Below are positions 34,601-49,600 of a stretch of DNA of 64,000 nt, one piece after another (the stretch's first letter is position 1; every line of letters begins with the position of its first letter). The notes beneath the pieces were generated by a model. That model was not told the DNA's origin. It saw nothing but the letters and a program-made list of their open reading frames with translations, and made no database searches. The stretch is taken from contig OY783199.1 in assembly GCA_963678675.1 (NCBI GenBank), positions 21,266,909 to 21,330,908 of the forward strand. The letters are read 5' to 3'. The DNA is from Xiphydria camelus. Taxonomy: Eukaryota > Arthropoda > Insecta > Hymenoptera > Xiphydriidae. Position numbers and translations under genes: made by a program.

Positions 34601-37600
34601 CCGCGCTCTGCCCCGGAAAACGCGGTAGGCGTCATTATTGCTTTGCATTTATGGGCCAACTTTGCCGTACGTCGGGGAAAATGAAGAAAGGGATCAGCCG
34701 TGGCTCCGCCGTTTCCCGAGAAAAACACTGGATACACGCGCACGCGCTCCGTTTACCGCGATTTAATCCTCGTACTTGCTGCCGCGGTACAACTACTCGC
34801 ATCGAAAGCGCTTACTTCGGGATATTTTGGCGCGATATATTCGAAGGAATGTGGAAGGATCGTTAAAAAAATGCAGTTTTTAAAGTATCTAGAAATCTCA
34901 TTGGAATGATAAATTAAATATTGAAACACGACTGATAAAAAAAATTAATCCAATAATTGTCGTATACGTAAGCGATGTCTCAATTTCATTGACAAAACAA
35001 ACCCAGTATGAAAAGGCAAAAATAATTAAATTTTTTATATAATATCTACTTGAATAAGTATTAGGCATCCATTAAATTACTAACATAAAATAAATTCTCG
35101 GTGAGCTACCGTAACATAAGATGTTAGCTTTGCTATGAAACGGAAGATTAAGCTACATGTGTGGTAATTGTATTAGTATACTTGAACAAATGCTCCCTCT
35201 CAGCATACCGTTTAAAAATTTTATTAATAGACTACATATCTTATTAGAGAGATCCCAGATCGGATGTTCCAGGTTGACGCCGGCCTGCATCCCGATTGGG
35301 AGGCCCCAGACCGGGCGTTCCCGGTGTACAGTAAAACTTACAGTTAAGTCATGAAGAATTATCTTTTGCTTCAACATTTCGACTCGGTGACATTTTCTTC
35401 TGTCGAAGAAGTAACCAAAACCACGATACGCACAATTACCCAACATTCCCCTATACTATTATTAAGCTATATCACTGATTGTGAGTGATTTTCTGTTATC
35501 CGTTGAGGAGTTCCGTTCTCTATCGTCGAAGGTCTTCATCTGATCTTCGCGTCAAATTTATATGAGACCACCCTGATGGTATACCCTTTCAAATAAAAAA
35601 AAATCATCGAAGTCGGTTCAGATTTGACAAAAATATGAAGTAACATACCCAAAAAACAGCATACGCGACGAATTGAGAGCCTTCTCCTTTTTTGAAGTCT
35701 GTTAAAAATAATAGACACAGATGAAGTAACGTGCCTCTCCCAGGCAAAATAATTCACTTTCACAGCACTTACCGCAGCTACAGCCGTACGGGTAATTCAT
35801 AAGATTAGAGGTTGGCGGAGCTCGAAAGAGGACGACGAGTTTTCCGAGAAAACGACGCGCGCACTTTCACACGGGTTAACGACTCGGAAGAGGGGGGCCG
35901 ATCCCGCTGAATCCTTTATCCGTCGATCTCCGGTGCAAGGGGTGATCGCGCGGGGGGAGGGGGATAGATTTTTCCTTTTTCGTTAGGATAGAGCGCCGGG
36001 CGAGGAGAACGCCCCGCCGAGGAGAGAAGGTATACCCGGGGCTTCGCTTCGACGGTCGGCGTCCCCGATCGGAAACAGATTCCTGATAAAGCATCGGGCG
36101 TAAGGCGATAAGACGGCTTCCGCGGGGGAAGATCCTTTTATTTGACGAAGGAGATTTCGCGGCCGTAAAAAGGAAGACCGCTCAATGCGGGACTGATTGG
36201 TCGGGGTGATTGTCTACCGGGTGCGATTGTCTCGCAAGCGTTGGTCGAGGAGATCCGCGGAGCGAGGAAAAGCCAAAGGCTTCGTTCGACTATATACTGT
36301 GAGCGAACGTCCTTTCTTCCATTATCCCGTCCAGGTTTCATTCCGACGGTCGCTTTTCTTCGTCCCGCCAACTTCGTCCTCCGGTGTCGCACAGTTTCGA
36401 CGTTGCCGGAAGAATCATTGGCCCTCGCGTCGGCTGCGCCCTCGCGATCGTCGAATTTCTGCCGGGTGGACGTTCCGACTATACTTATACACCTAGAACA
36501 AGGAAAAGCAGGGTGAGTTATGACTATTTGTTTGAGGTAAGAACATTTTTTTTAGGAAAAAATCATTACACAAATTTTGCTGAAGTTCCGAACGTTCGTT
36601 TGAACGAAAAATTTCGACTTTAAAAGACTATGGCCACTGTTGAGCTTATTGGATACTTTATTTACGATAGTTGTCTAGTTCGCAAGAATTTCTGTACTTA
36701 TAGATCTAGTAATCAATAAACTTAACATTGGCTGTGATCTTTTAAAAAGTCGATATTTTTCGTTCAAGTGAACGTTCGGAACTTCAGGTACATTTATGCA
36801 CATCTTAAACTATATACTTTTATCTAATAGTTCTGTAAGCTTTATTTAAAAATAAATAAAATTGAGGATATGACAGTCATGCACGTAAGGCGGTCTTGTT
36901 GAAAACGGTGCCTCATATATCTCGGTAATTAATGGACCGATTTCGTTGAAATTTTGCAGACATTTTCGACAGAATTATCTAGTTCTTGCCACAGGATTTT
37001 TATAATATATGTCATGGTTCATTTTTGATACATTACAAACGAACGATTTATGTAGTTGAAATCACACGTCGGTATTAAAGTTATTGCCATTATGCAAGAA
37101 ATTAATATTATTAAAATCGGTTGTGTCAAGAGGGCTAGTTTTTTTATCTAGTTGAGAACAAATTTTTTTTTTTTTTTCGTTTCAGATGAATACCGATGAA
37201 GATATTCGGGGCACCAAGAAAACTTTTTTCAACAAAGCCGCCTTACATAACTGTTATATCCTGAATTTGACTTATTTTTAAATGAAACTTATAGAATTGT
37301 TAGATAAAAGTATATACTTATAGTTGAAGATGTGTGTAAAGATTTTTTCTAAAAAAAAATGTTTCTACCAAAAACAAATAGTCATAATTCACCCTGTTTT
37401 TCCTTGTTCCAGGTGTATAGGTATAGCCCCTTAATATACGCCAGTGCAACGAGTTACATATCGGTTGGTTCACTCCGTCTGCTGTGCTTTCCTGTATTCG
37501 ATGGTGATATCGATAGTCAAGATCCGAATAAAATGGCAATGCTTAGGGTTATTTTCTCGGTTATTCGAAAATGCAGACGAGTGTTGAAATTATATCGAAG

Positions 37601-40600
37601 CATCTGTCACTTTAACCACTAACGAGATTATCGATGTTTCTCGAACCGATAGGAAACTCGGATAGTGAAAACTCGGATCGGATCTTTGCTGTCGGTAACC
37701 ACAGCGGACGTCTGGGCGGAAAAGTTCTATACGTATATTTTTTGTATGTGGTCCATACGTGAATTTGGTCATATATGTATTATATATGATTTTTATATTA
37801 ACTATATAAGGACTATATATCGATTTTTGAATGTTTGTATGATCCATATATAGTCTACGTATGGTTAATATATTATAGAAACCATATATGATCCATATAT
37901 GACCAAATCCACATACCATACGAGACTAAACTTACTCGCCAGGATAGAAATTTCAATCACTATTATCTCATTATTTATTAACTTTCGGCCTACATCAATA
38001 TAAGACTTTATTGTAGATAAAAATATAATCTTCGAGAAAGTATTATACAAGTATCCCCAAATGCTCATAGATAATGAGATAATAGTGATTCGAGTTTCTT
38101 TCCTGGTGAGTAAATTTAGCCTCATATGGTATGGATTATAATATACAAAATTAGAACTTTTCCGTTTTGGCGATGTGTACCAACTGATATGCAACCCGTT
38201 GCACTGGCGTGTATTAAACCAAACACGGAGTATGGAATCGCCTTGACGGTCATAGTATCTAGGAAAGAGTTATGGCGACGTTGCGCATCGCGTGTGTCAT
38301 CACGATCACTAAGAGGATAGTTCGTTATTTGCACTTTATTCTATATTTCGCACCTTAAATCGCTTTGAATCTTCGTTATCGGATGCAGTAGCTCTCTGCA
38401 GCTCTATCTTCCTCGTTACGATGCCGCGCGTCTATCAGTTTTTCAATCGACCGTAGGAGTTCTATCTTGTAATTACAACTTCTCGATCCTTCCTTGTAAT
38501 TTGCTTCCTCGTTAACTCTCAAAGATGTCCGATGGAATCGAGGTCAGCGTGGTTTCCACGGAGCGCGTGGTCGAACTTTGATGCGCATCCTCTTTGTCTC
38601 ACGATGACAGGGTGCCGGACGATCGTCTCTGAATTAAGCTTCGGGCGATCCATAGTGCTTCGATAGGAAACAACCCGAGATAGATCTAACCGATTTCCTA
38701 ATTAATTTTGCAAAATGTTGTAGTACGTTATAAAATATTGGATACGTATTTTTTTACGTGCCAATTCGTGAATTCGCTTGAGGGATAAAAACCACTTCTA
38801 AAGCTGACTTTCCAAAACTGTTTCCTTACGATTCCTCGAAAAGTCGTTGAATTTCTTAATGGAACAAATTGAATATTGAAAGACTATAAGGAATCCGACA
38901 TGCGAGGTATTTCTACACTTCAGGGAATGAAAAACGGTTTTGGGGGTCATGTTTAGGGGTGGTTTTCATCTCTTAAATGACCGAACTAACATACAAAGAA
39001 AAAGATTAGTAATTTGATCAAATTGGCGGTCACGGGTGGGGGAACACCGATTTAGTTACTTGAATTAAATAATTTGATTATAATAATTGACAACAACTGT
39101 TTGTCGGAAACCAGTGACAGCTAATTCTACCAAATTATTAGTTCAATTAACTAAATCTGTGTTCCTCCGTTCGTGACCGCTGATTTAGTCAAATCTGCTA
39201 CATATTTTTTCTCAGTGTATGTAAAAATATATGTCTAACGCGTTCTTCAATGTATTACAACATATCGTAGAACGAAGAAGATGGGTGAGGTCTACCTCGG
39301 GTAGCGCTTCCTTGTAAGTGTATCTTCCGAAACTTGTTCCGATAAGGAAGAAGGATATGAAGGAGGTCCCGAAACCTTTGCTTTTCGCGAACGGTGAAAG
39401 GCATCGCGATCCTCAGGGCTTTCGCTTTCTCATCGAAACGCGACGATGACGCGTGGCTTCTGCGAATTTCCCCAGTATGATCAAATGTGCCTCGACATAC
39501 GGTAGGATATTCTGGGACGCGCCGATGGGAAGCCACTACGATGAATCGAATAGTCGATAACCTTTGGACACGAGCGGTACGGACGCACCTGCTTCGAGGA
39601 AATATCCTCCCAACTCTCATCCTCCACTCTATTCACATATGCGTTGCGTCCGGTAGGAACCCTACCGCCGTATACAACGAGAACCGTCGGTTTTTCGTCC
39701 CGTTTCTTTGGCCCCGTCGGGCGGACGGGTCAACACGGGTGAAAAAGGAATATTGAAAAATTGATTTACCGTATTTATTGTATTGTAATCGAAATACCGC
39801 GTCAGCTGAGCGCCTACGTACAAGAATACTTTATACACGGTACACAGGGTCCGATAGTGGCCGGGTATCGACATGGCATTGTATACCAGCGCGAGTAAAT
39901 ATTGGCATGGATATATAAATTCTAAGAAAATTGACCAACTCTCGTTTCTTCACCAATCCTGCAATTGAAATGCATCTGCAAGAGAGACTGCATTAATTGG
40001 GTGCTGACGCAATTTGATACGACATATCGAGATAACAGCTTATATGTACAGTCGATAACCGTATACTTGGTCATTGCAGGAGGAAATAGTTATTTTTTCG
40101 CCAGAATCAAAAGTATGCATTTACTATTTATAAATAAACCGTTCTTTTACAATCAGTGTACATATGTATTGTAAATATTTTCGTATTACAACACGAATTT
40201 TTGTGGGGGGCGTACAATATGCATACCGAGCTGGAAAAAAGAAGAGAAGGAAAGAGTGGCCACGGGAGGAAAAGGAATCTTAAGCTCGAGTCATCCCAGA
40301 TAGATAAATGTTCGTCAATTGTATATTAGATTACCAAATACACACACATCAAGGTTATGTGCTTTATAAGTCATCATCAGGCTAGCATATTTGTGATATT
40401 AAATGATTTGAAAATAAAAAATACAAATAAAATGTACCTAAAATATGCATTGAATATAAGCTCAATTTTTCGTAAATATGTTACTACAATAAATGTAACG
40501 GATAAATTTGAATCACATTATAATGTGAATTTAACTCTATAAAGCCAGACCTCGTTTCTCAGATTTATCACCTGAAGGGGCTGAATCATATATTTTTATC

Positions 40601-43600
40601 GTTGCTACCGATGCTCGCTCAAAAACTTACATCCCTCCTCTAATTGTTTGAAAAGTGCCAGCTTCATCTAATGATTCCTTCCTATTTTTATTTCAATTTA
40701 CTTTTAGAATAGTATTTCCGGTCCAGTCTGTATAACCCACTTCCCATTCACTTCAGCTCGGAAAGGCGACGATACGCCAGCCTATGCGGACACGTACGAG
40801 TAGATTCTCCGTCCCGCGTGGATCCGCGCGATTCCCAAGTGCTCTCAACGCAACATCAATGCGGCTATACAGAGCAATAATCCGCCGCTTCGATTTCCGT
40901 GCTCTCGTGCACACGACACCTCCGCCGGCGGAAGTCGATGGATCGATCGTCCGCCGAACCTTAGGCCGGGCTAGATCGACGGGTGGATGGGCAGAGTATG
41001 CGAGTATGTCATCGATTCCGACGTGTGTTTGCCCCGTGGATTTGCGACGTTCGACACGCGCCGCTGCGTGTTCAAATCTGTTTGCCGCGGGCACACACGG
41101 GCGGCCCACACGACGACGTCTGTCGCGGCTTGCCGCCGCGTAACTCGCGCGTTTACCTCGAATAATTATGCGACATCATCGGTCCGGGCATCCGAAATGG
41201 ATATGGGTCGCCGGGGAAAATAAACCGACGCGCTCTCTCGCCGTAGCCGTTGCGCGAACACAACGCGCGCGCGCCCTAGCGCCTCCCATTGTCGTTAACA
41301 CGGCGAGCAGAGGACCGTTTCGAACGTGCGCACACATATACGACGCGTCGATCATGTCGAATTATTATACCGATGAATTTCCAGCCGCGCGCGCACGCGT
41401 GTGTGTCGAAGTGCCGACACACAGCCGCCGGCGTGTCCTACGAAGGAGAAGAGCGCCGGGCGGTGGATGCGGTCCTCGCCCTGGTGGAATCGCCGCGACG
41501 AGTGTAATTGATTTTGTGCGCTGGTGTTGGTTAAATATTGGCGAGGCAATTTCTGGAATGCGTCGAGTTGCTGCAATTCGCCGATATCTGGTATTGTTGC
41601 GGATTTCTCCGCACGGAGAAGAATGAGTTTGGAATGTAGAGCACTCTGAAAATGCCCACATTTTCTGGCACTGAGTATCCAGATTCTGGCGTTTTTCATG
41701 TGATCGGCTCTCTGGCACTGGGGTGACAACTCGAATTTTTGCGAAGTATTGCCGTACAAAATAGTATTTCGTTTCCTTCGTTTGGCAAAAATTAAAACAA
41801 TATCGCAAATTTTAAGATAGTTTGGTATTTTTTACATACAGTCAACGTATATGTGGTGAAAAATAAGAAATACGAATTGAAAAATAAGGAAAACAGTACT
41901 TTACTTTCCTCTATATACACGTTAGTTGTTTTGCAAAAAATGCCAAATTATTTTAAAATATGCTATATTGTAACAATTTTTGCCGTATTAGGGGAATGAA
42001 ATGCTATTTTGTATGGCAATAATTTGGAAAAATGTGTGTTGTCACTCCAGTGCCATACAGTCGATACTCAGTGCCAGAATCGAGGTATTAAGTGCTCTTC
42101 ATTTCAAATCCATTTTCCTCCGTGCACGATTGTGGAGGGAAGAAATAAGCGGTGGTCGATTTTGATTTCACTTCGTAAGTAATAAGAGTCTTTTTTTTAT
42201 ATAAGAATTGGCGTTTTTTCCGGGAGGTTTGTATTATTGTTGATAATAATACAAACCTCACCTGATCACCTGACTCAGACACTGTAGATCTTCTTTCGAA
42301 CCGTTTGCCGGGCACTGCTCGCCGTCGCGACTAATCGTACAGCGTCCTCGGACCAATAGCGTACAACCTATAATCTGCAGAACGCTACATAGCCTACCGT
42401 CCTATGATCTCCATTTTTAGAATCGCTCTGTATGGTTATACGATTATATCTTGTACATCACCAAGCTCTCAAATATATTGCAGAAATGTATCTGCAATAT
42501 TGTGTGCTGTATGAAGTATAATTCTTTATATATTGTATAATCGTAATAATCAGATAAGGATAAATTTCAAATCTGATTACATCCAATTATACGAATATAT
42601 GATTATACTTATATACAAAATTTTCCCGGGTTCTCGTCCTCGAGGAACTTCCAATCGGCACTGATCAAAGTTAACCCTCGAAATTCCTTTGTTCCACTTT
42701 TTCATTTTGTCACCCTTCACTTTTTATTACCACTTATATTTCTTAGAAATGATATTTCTACGTCATCTCTTTAAACGACCTTTAAATTACGTCTAAGTTC
42801 CAGACATATATTATAAATTCCGAATCAAATTTATACTCACTTCCGAAAGTACCTCTTTTACGATGAAAAAATCAAGAGCCGCCGTCGGCGAGCCCGTACG
42901 ACGATCAATCTCGAGTGCAACTGTTGCGTTGCCGAATAATAGGCATTTTGACTAGTTTGAAAATACATTACAAATTGTTATCATCTCTCTTTATTGCTAT
43001 CTAATTAAACTTATTTCAGTAAAATAACGAAAATATATAAATGTTTAATATTAAAAATCTTAACTTCAAAAGTTGTCCTTTTAAAATGCGGCCATTTAAT
43101 TAGAAACGATACGTGATTGGCTAACGGTTAGTGTGACGTCACATAATTGTAAACAAACAGTTCACAACAACTTTTAGGTTAGGTTTGCTTCAGAATCGTT
43201 TTGTTTTGAGATTATTATTGGCACTGCACACCACTTGTAGTTCATTGTTTTTTAACAATTTGGTTTATTTTCGAAGAGAACAACTAATTCTGACAGCTGC
43301 TGCTTGACGTTCATTTGTGTTTACAATTATGTGACGTCAGAGGGATCACGTGATTAGAGAGGCCGCTAGCTTGTCGTTTTTGGCGCCTTTTTAGCTATTT
43401 AAATTTGTTCCTCGATTTTTAGTGAATATATTGCGTATTTCATTAGAAATATTCATACAGCTTGTACAAAATTATATAATAAACCATTTCTGGTGGTTTC
43501 TCAATAGTAGTCAAATAGCCTATTCCCCCGGTGCACCCTGCAGCGACGGCATCGCGCTGTACAGAGAGCGCCGCATCTAACACTACGGGGGGAGGTGGCG

Positions 43601-46600
43601 GAGCGAGGGATCGAAGAGGGTTCACGGGGTGTGGGCGCCAGGGGCGAAGTGGCGGGACGATTGATGAGGCGGCATTGAAAGCCAATAAAATCGCGCCATC
43701 GTTGCTTCGATCAGGGCATAAATCGGCAAGTAGACCGATTAATTGGGTTCGCCGGTGTATCCGTGTACACCTGTCGGCATCGTGCGCAAGGGAATACGAG
43801 TGCGAGTGTGGGCGAGGTTTTCGCGCGTGCACCTACACGCGTCTGTGTGTGCATCGCCCCCCTACGTATACGTATACGCGCGTAGGTAAAACATCGAGTG
43901 CGGGATTGTTGGGTCGGCGGAGAGTTGCCCGGGCTACGGCCAATTTGCAGTAACTCGCTCGACTCGCAATGTTGCGACTAACGAAAGCGCGAAAAACCAC
44001 CGTGATTCTTGGAAGAAGAATCCGCAGCGACGCGAGTTCCTCGTCTGCTTTAAGGCGATGCGGTGGAATTCGAGGAGCTTCGGCTGAAGAGGGTGGCGGG
44101 CGGACTTGGACGCTGGGCGGTTCTGGGTTGCGGCGAGATTCACCAGTTTGGGCCTCGTTAGAAATTTGGAGTAATTCTTGGAGTTGGCGCTTTCGAATTT
44201 CTAAGAGAGCTTTGTATAAATATATTTGGCGCAAAACCCTTTCCGAAAATAACTACAAGATTCATTGTAGAATCTTGTAAGAATGTTATAAGATCGTACT
44301 AGGTCAAAGAAAGTTCGGTTATGTAAGGTTCCTACAAGAGGCTTACACGATAACTATAGTAACTCCAGCTCGGTCCTTTCAAGATCATATAAGATCCATG
44401 TCAGAAATGATTAATAATCTAAGGTATTTGATAAGGATCTTGTAAGATTTTCCTACGAAAATGCTGCATATAATGTTTTCATGTGATCTATTGCAAGACA
44501 CAGTCACATCACGTGTGACTCTTGTAGTAAGGTTGCAAATTTAATATATCCTGTAACACTCCTTGTACGAATTGCTCATGTATGATCCTGTGTCTTCTTG
44601 TTCCAACTCTACAAGAATTTCTCTTGCATGATCATACAAGTTCCCCTGCATACATTTTCTTGCAGAAATTCTCAGGAGGGACTCTACCGAGTTTCTAGAT
44701 GATGAGAATAATTTCTTTGTTTTCACGGAAGTTTAAAGCGGAAAACGATCCTTGGAGGAAAGTCTACGACACTACTCGTCCACGTCGACGTGATGTGTTG
44801 GATCAAATCATTAGATATTTCGAGAAATTCTGGTACCTACCGACCTAGAGACTTGGTGAAGTGCACGATGTCCACGATACAGTCGGGATCCAAAAATTTA
44901 GGCTCTCAGAAATTTGGGCATCCCATACTTTCGTACCCTCTCTTCAGTTACTCTGTCGGAATTCGAATGAGGGGCACAGTAGTTGGCACGGTCCACTGCA
45001 GCATACCGTCGGCTTGCTATCAAAACCTCCTAAGTCTGGTTTTTGAGACATTGGGGTTTTTCGACTATTCATATTCTTAAAAAGCTGATACATTAGAAGG
45101 ATTCAATAAACGCCGCTAGAAGTTGACACAATCGTGCTAGACTTCAGAGATTTTACCAGCTTAATGTGTCAACTTTTTAAGAATATGAATAGTCGAAAAA
45201 CCCCAATGTTTCAAAAACCAGACTTAGGAGGTTTTGTTAGTAAGCCGACGATACACACTTCTATTCCGAAAGTGTTTACGTGCTCTGTAAGCATACGTGC
45301 AATGTCTTCACCATTCATAAGTCACGCCTATTATCGCCATTGTCATTACAAAATAAAAACATAAAAAGACCAACGTCAAAGTAAGACGGGATGATTGGAC
45401 GCAGGAACTTGACCCCCCACCTCTGTAAAAAGTAATAGAAATGAGGGGCCAACTTCCCACGTCAATTCACTCCGTTTTTAACCAACTTCAAAAAAGGAGG
45501 AGGTTCTCAACTCGACGCGTATATTATTTTGTCGGTATGTTACTTCATATTTACGTCACATCTGAACCGATTTCAATGATTTCTTTTTAATTTAAAAAGG
45601 TGTGCCATCAGGGTGGTCCCATATAAATTTGGAGAACGGAACTTCTTAACAAACAACAGCAAATCACCCGCAATCAGTGCAATAGTTTAGTAAACAGCAT
45701 ACATTTCAATCAGATACTGACAGATAAACAAGTCGACAACGCTAGTGGCTTTTTACCTTGGCGAATGACATAGGTATGTTGCTTCATATTTCCATCATAT
45801 CTGGACCAATTTAGGTGATTTCTTTTTTTACAACAATATACCCTTCTTATACCATATGACGTTTCCTCCTTGTCACTTTCCGTGGATGATTCAAAACGCA
45901 CCCTTCCACCTTTCGACGATCTACTCGTTTGCGAGGAAAAAACCAGATAGCTATATACTCGCGCATATACGCACAATGTCGCCCACGATTTCTCTGATGG
46001 AAATAAACGTTAAGAGCGCGCGATACACGCCTTTCGTTTTATTTCGAAACAGGCGATATTTCTCCATCTACCCGGCGTTCCACTTCCCTTGTACCACCGT
46101 CTTATACACACCCACCTCGTCACCCCTCCTTCCCCCCATCCAAGCCACTCTTACCACTCGCGCTCTACTCGGATGCTCTCTACGTGATTCCAATTCCTGA
46201 GGCTCCCCGAAGGTCACGTCCGTGCTCTCGTGCTTTTCCAGTACCCGTACACGAGTTGACAGCCGTGGCGGGGTATCAGGCCCAGCTGCCATGCGACATC
46301 ACGCCTCCCTCGAGGGACGAGGTGGTCTTCATGGTGCTCTGGTACGACGAGGTGAATCAGGGTCAGCCGATATACAGCGTCGATGCCCGCGGTAAGATGC
46401 TCGCCCGGGCCAAGCTGTGGTCGGACCCGAACGTATTCGGAACACGGGCCGTAATGAGGACTGATGCGGTACCGGCCAAATTGGAGATCGACCGCTTGGA
46501 GCCGACCGACGAAGGGATGTACAGATGCCGGGTGGATTACCGAAACAGCCCCACACGAAATCAGAAGGTCAATCTGACGGTCGTCGGTGAGTACGGGTGC

Positions 46601-49600
46601 TGCTTGATAAAGAGGAAATCGGGATCGCTGTACCGTTTATCGTCGGCGATTGTATTTGGACTGGGGGTGAGAGAAGAAGGGGGAGATACGATTTAGAGAA
46701 GGGGATTTCTGGTGCTTATCTTTATCTTGCAATGTCGTTATCCATGGTATAGTCATGTTAATGATTACTGATTAGAATGTGCAATTATGTTATTTTCATT
46801 CCTTTTATAGTATGATGAAGTGTTTTTGGTATCATAATTATACCTATAGTCAGTGAGGATATCTTTTATATGTGACCTACATATATTTGTTAATGTGGTA
46901 CCTTTATGGCACAGAGAAAAAAATAATTTTGCAGTCTTAACAAAACAGGGTTTTGCTGAGAATATTTTGCTATCACGATACAAATATTATCTGTGGCGAT
47001 AAAAGGTAGGTATGTCGAATAATATTGTAGTAAAAATAATTATTGGGATGGTAAATATTTGTACCGAAAAGAGTTTCACTGCGACTGTAGTTAAATTTGC
47101 TATCATTCGACATATATTTTGCTGCCATAGATTATATTTTTGTCGTGATAGCAAAAAGTTTTCAGAAGAACCTAATTTTGTTAAGACTGCAAAATCATTT
47201 TCTCTGTGCAGGCTTCACGGTGTGACCCTTATTCCCCTTTGTTCCTTTATTTTTTAAGTTTGCCCCTTTTTCATCCTAAAACTTGTGACTTTCCCCCTTT
47301 TCCTCTATAATTCAATATTTTTTCCTTCAAACCACCTATTATTCAATTTCTCAATTAAGTTTATTTTTTCATCGTTTCAGATTACGTGGAAGGGGTGAAA
47401 ATAATCAATTTCTTTTTTCTCTTTTTTCAAATAAAATGGTACTATAATTCTTACTTTATCTACTTGTATCAATATTTCGTTTAAAATATAATGGCCTAGT
47501 TGAATTAGTATTTCTTACCGGAAACTAGATTCCCATTTCCTTAAATCAGATTGCGATACTCAGATTTAAGTTACTTGACATGAGATATAAATTTTTAAGT
47601 TACAAGAGCATCCTTCATTCGCATATATATTGGTGTTTCATTGTATATTTAAAAAACCAGCATTTTTTTAAACCACTGCACGTTTCTACTTCCTTATAGA
47701 TTTCTTTTTTTTGATCAAAATTGCTCTCTTTTCTTTGCTCAAATTTTCCCTACTTCCTCTAAAATGAAATAAATAGGGGCTGTGAATTCTGTTTTGGGGG
47801 GATCGAGAAAGCTAGTCGAATTCATAAAAATCATCTCGTATCTACAATTTCTTTAGCATAAATTAACGTTAAATGCAGATAGATGGGAGCTGTTGCTTCA
47901 ACTACACGTCAAAAATGAATCGTACTCGTCCGCTATAGATAACGCGCGTGTCGGTTACAGATATCGCTTTAATTAAATAATTGCAATTTAACCCCGTATT
48001 ACGTTATAATTACTCGAGCAATTATGAAGCTGTAAGCAACAAGCTCATTAGCGTGTAACGGATAAGTTGGATGCGTTCGCTAGGGCGTAGCAAAACTTTA
48101 TTGACTGGATACACGCCCGATACGTCGAGTGCCGAGCTCACTGTCTGTCGTTCCATATGATATCTGCTAACAGTTATGGGTTGGCTGCAATTTGGAAATA
48201 ATTAACTGTTCGCGATAATATCTCAACAGGTGTCGGATCATCTACGGCAATCCAGAAACTTTATTGAAATACCAGACGGCCAATTAGAATCTCAAATTAT
48301 TCCGACAGTTCGCTATATTTCGTTGCGTGGTATCTTCGGCGCGGCTTAACTCATTCGACTTCCGCGACGCGAGCTCTCGCGCTAATTTTATGCGAGGTTC
48401 AATGAATGAGAAATCAAAAGCCAAATATGGTTTTCGCGATGAACCGCACAGTTCCACCAGAAAAGCCGATCATCTTCACGGAAGCCAGAAACAGCTTGGC
48501 GAAGATGCCGCAACCCTTCAACGAGGGCAGTCGACTCTTCCTGCTGTGCGAAGTCAGAGGCGGCGTACCGCCTCCCACGGTTTCGTGGTACCTGGATAAC
48601 AAGCCTATCGACGACACCTTCAAGAGGGAGCTTCCCGACGTCACTGTAAATCACCTAGAGATTTCGAGAGTTCCGAGGGAATTTCTGAAGGCGAGGTTGA
48701 TCTGCGAGGCGAGCAATACACCCCTCGTTGCTCCTGTTGTTTCGGAAATTCTTCTGAATGTCAATCGTGAGTAGAGGTGTATCGAGGAATATAAGCAGGC
48801 GATAGGGGAGATAAGGGGTAAGTTGGTTTAGAAAGATGGCCCCTCGTTCCTATTATTTTTCATAGTAAAGAAAGGCCAACCTCCCGTATCAATTTTCCCC
48901 GGTTTTTCCTATCGCCAATGAGCTCAGGATACAATGAGAAGCACATTTCTAGGATTCAAGTAAAATCTATTTAGGGGCTGTTCATAAATTATGAAAGGCA
49001 GTTAGGAGGGTGGAGGGGTCTATACAAATCTCTATGCTAACTTATGTCAGGGGAAGGGAGGGGGGTCAATTTTATGTAAGAAATAATACAGGAATTCTTC
49101 CTTCATTCCTTACATAATATATGTATGCAATGAAAGAGAATTAACTAAACTTAAATGTTAAAAAAGGATCAGTAATAGTTTTTCGATAGCATTGCGTGAT
49201 TTTTAAAAGTCATGTCATGTATTTCGAGCAAGTAACTGAAACTGGTTTAAGAAGTTGTACAAACCTTTTTATATCGAGTTTGTTCAATTTAATATTTTGT
49301 ATGTAATATTATACGGGGGAAGGGCGGACAAGATAAATCTTACTGATTGTGAGTCTTATTGTATATGGAGGAGGAGTGAGGGTGTAATAAAAAATCGCCT
49401 TACGTGATTTATCGACAGCCCCTTAATAGTGCTCAGCGAGTAATTAACCGATTCTACAAACATATCGATCTGGTCCAGGTTTCGTTCTATTGATTAACGT
49501 CATACTTATTCGAATCGAGTAAATTACCCCGCGCGGATACTATTCCAAAAAGTATTTACTCGCGTCCAAGAAATGCTCTCGCATCCTGCAATGGGAAACG

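Noticed and set aside
45856..46241. Upstream extension of the Ig1 exon frame
   Set aside because: The TTTTCCAG acceptor at 46241 gives the right phase and the domain starts just after it; upstream sequence has no Ig or signal-peptide character.
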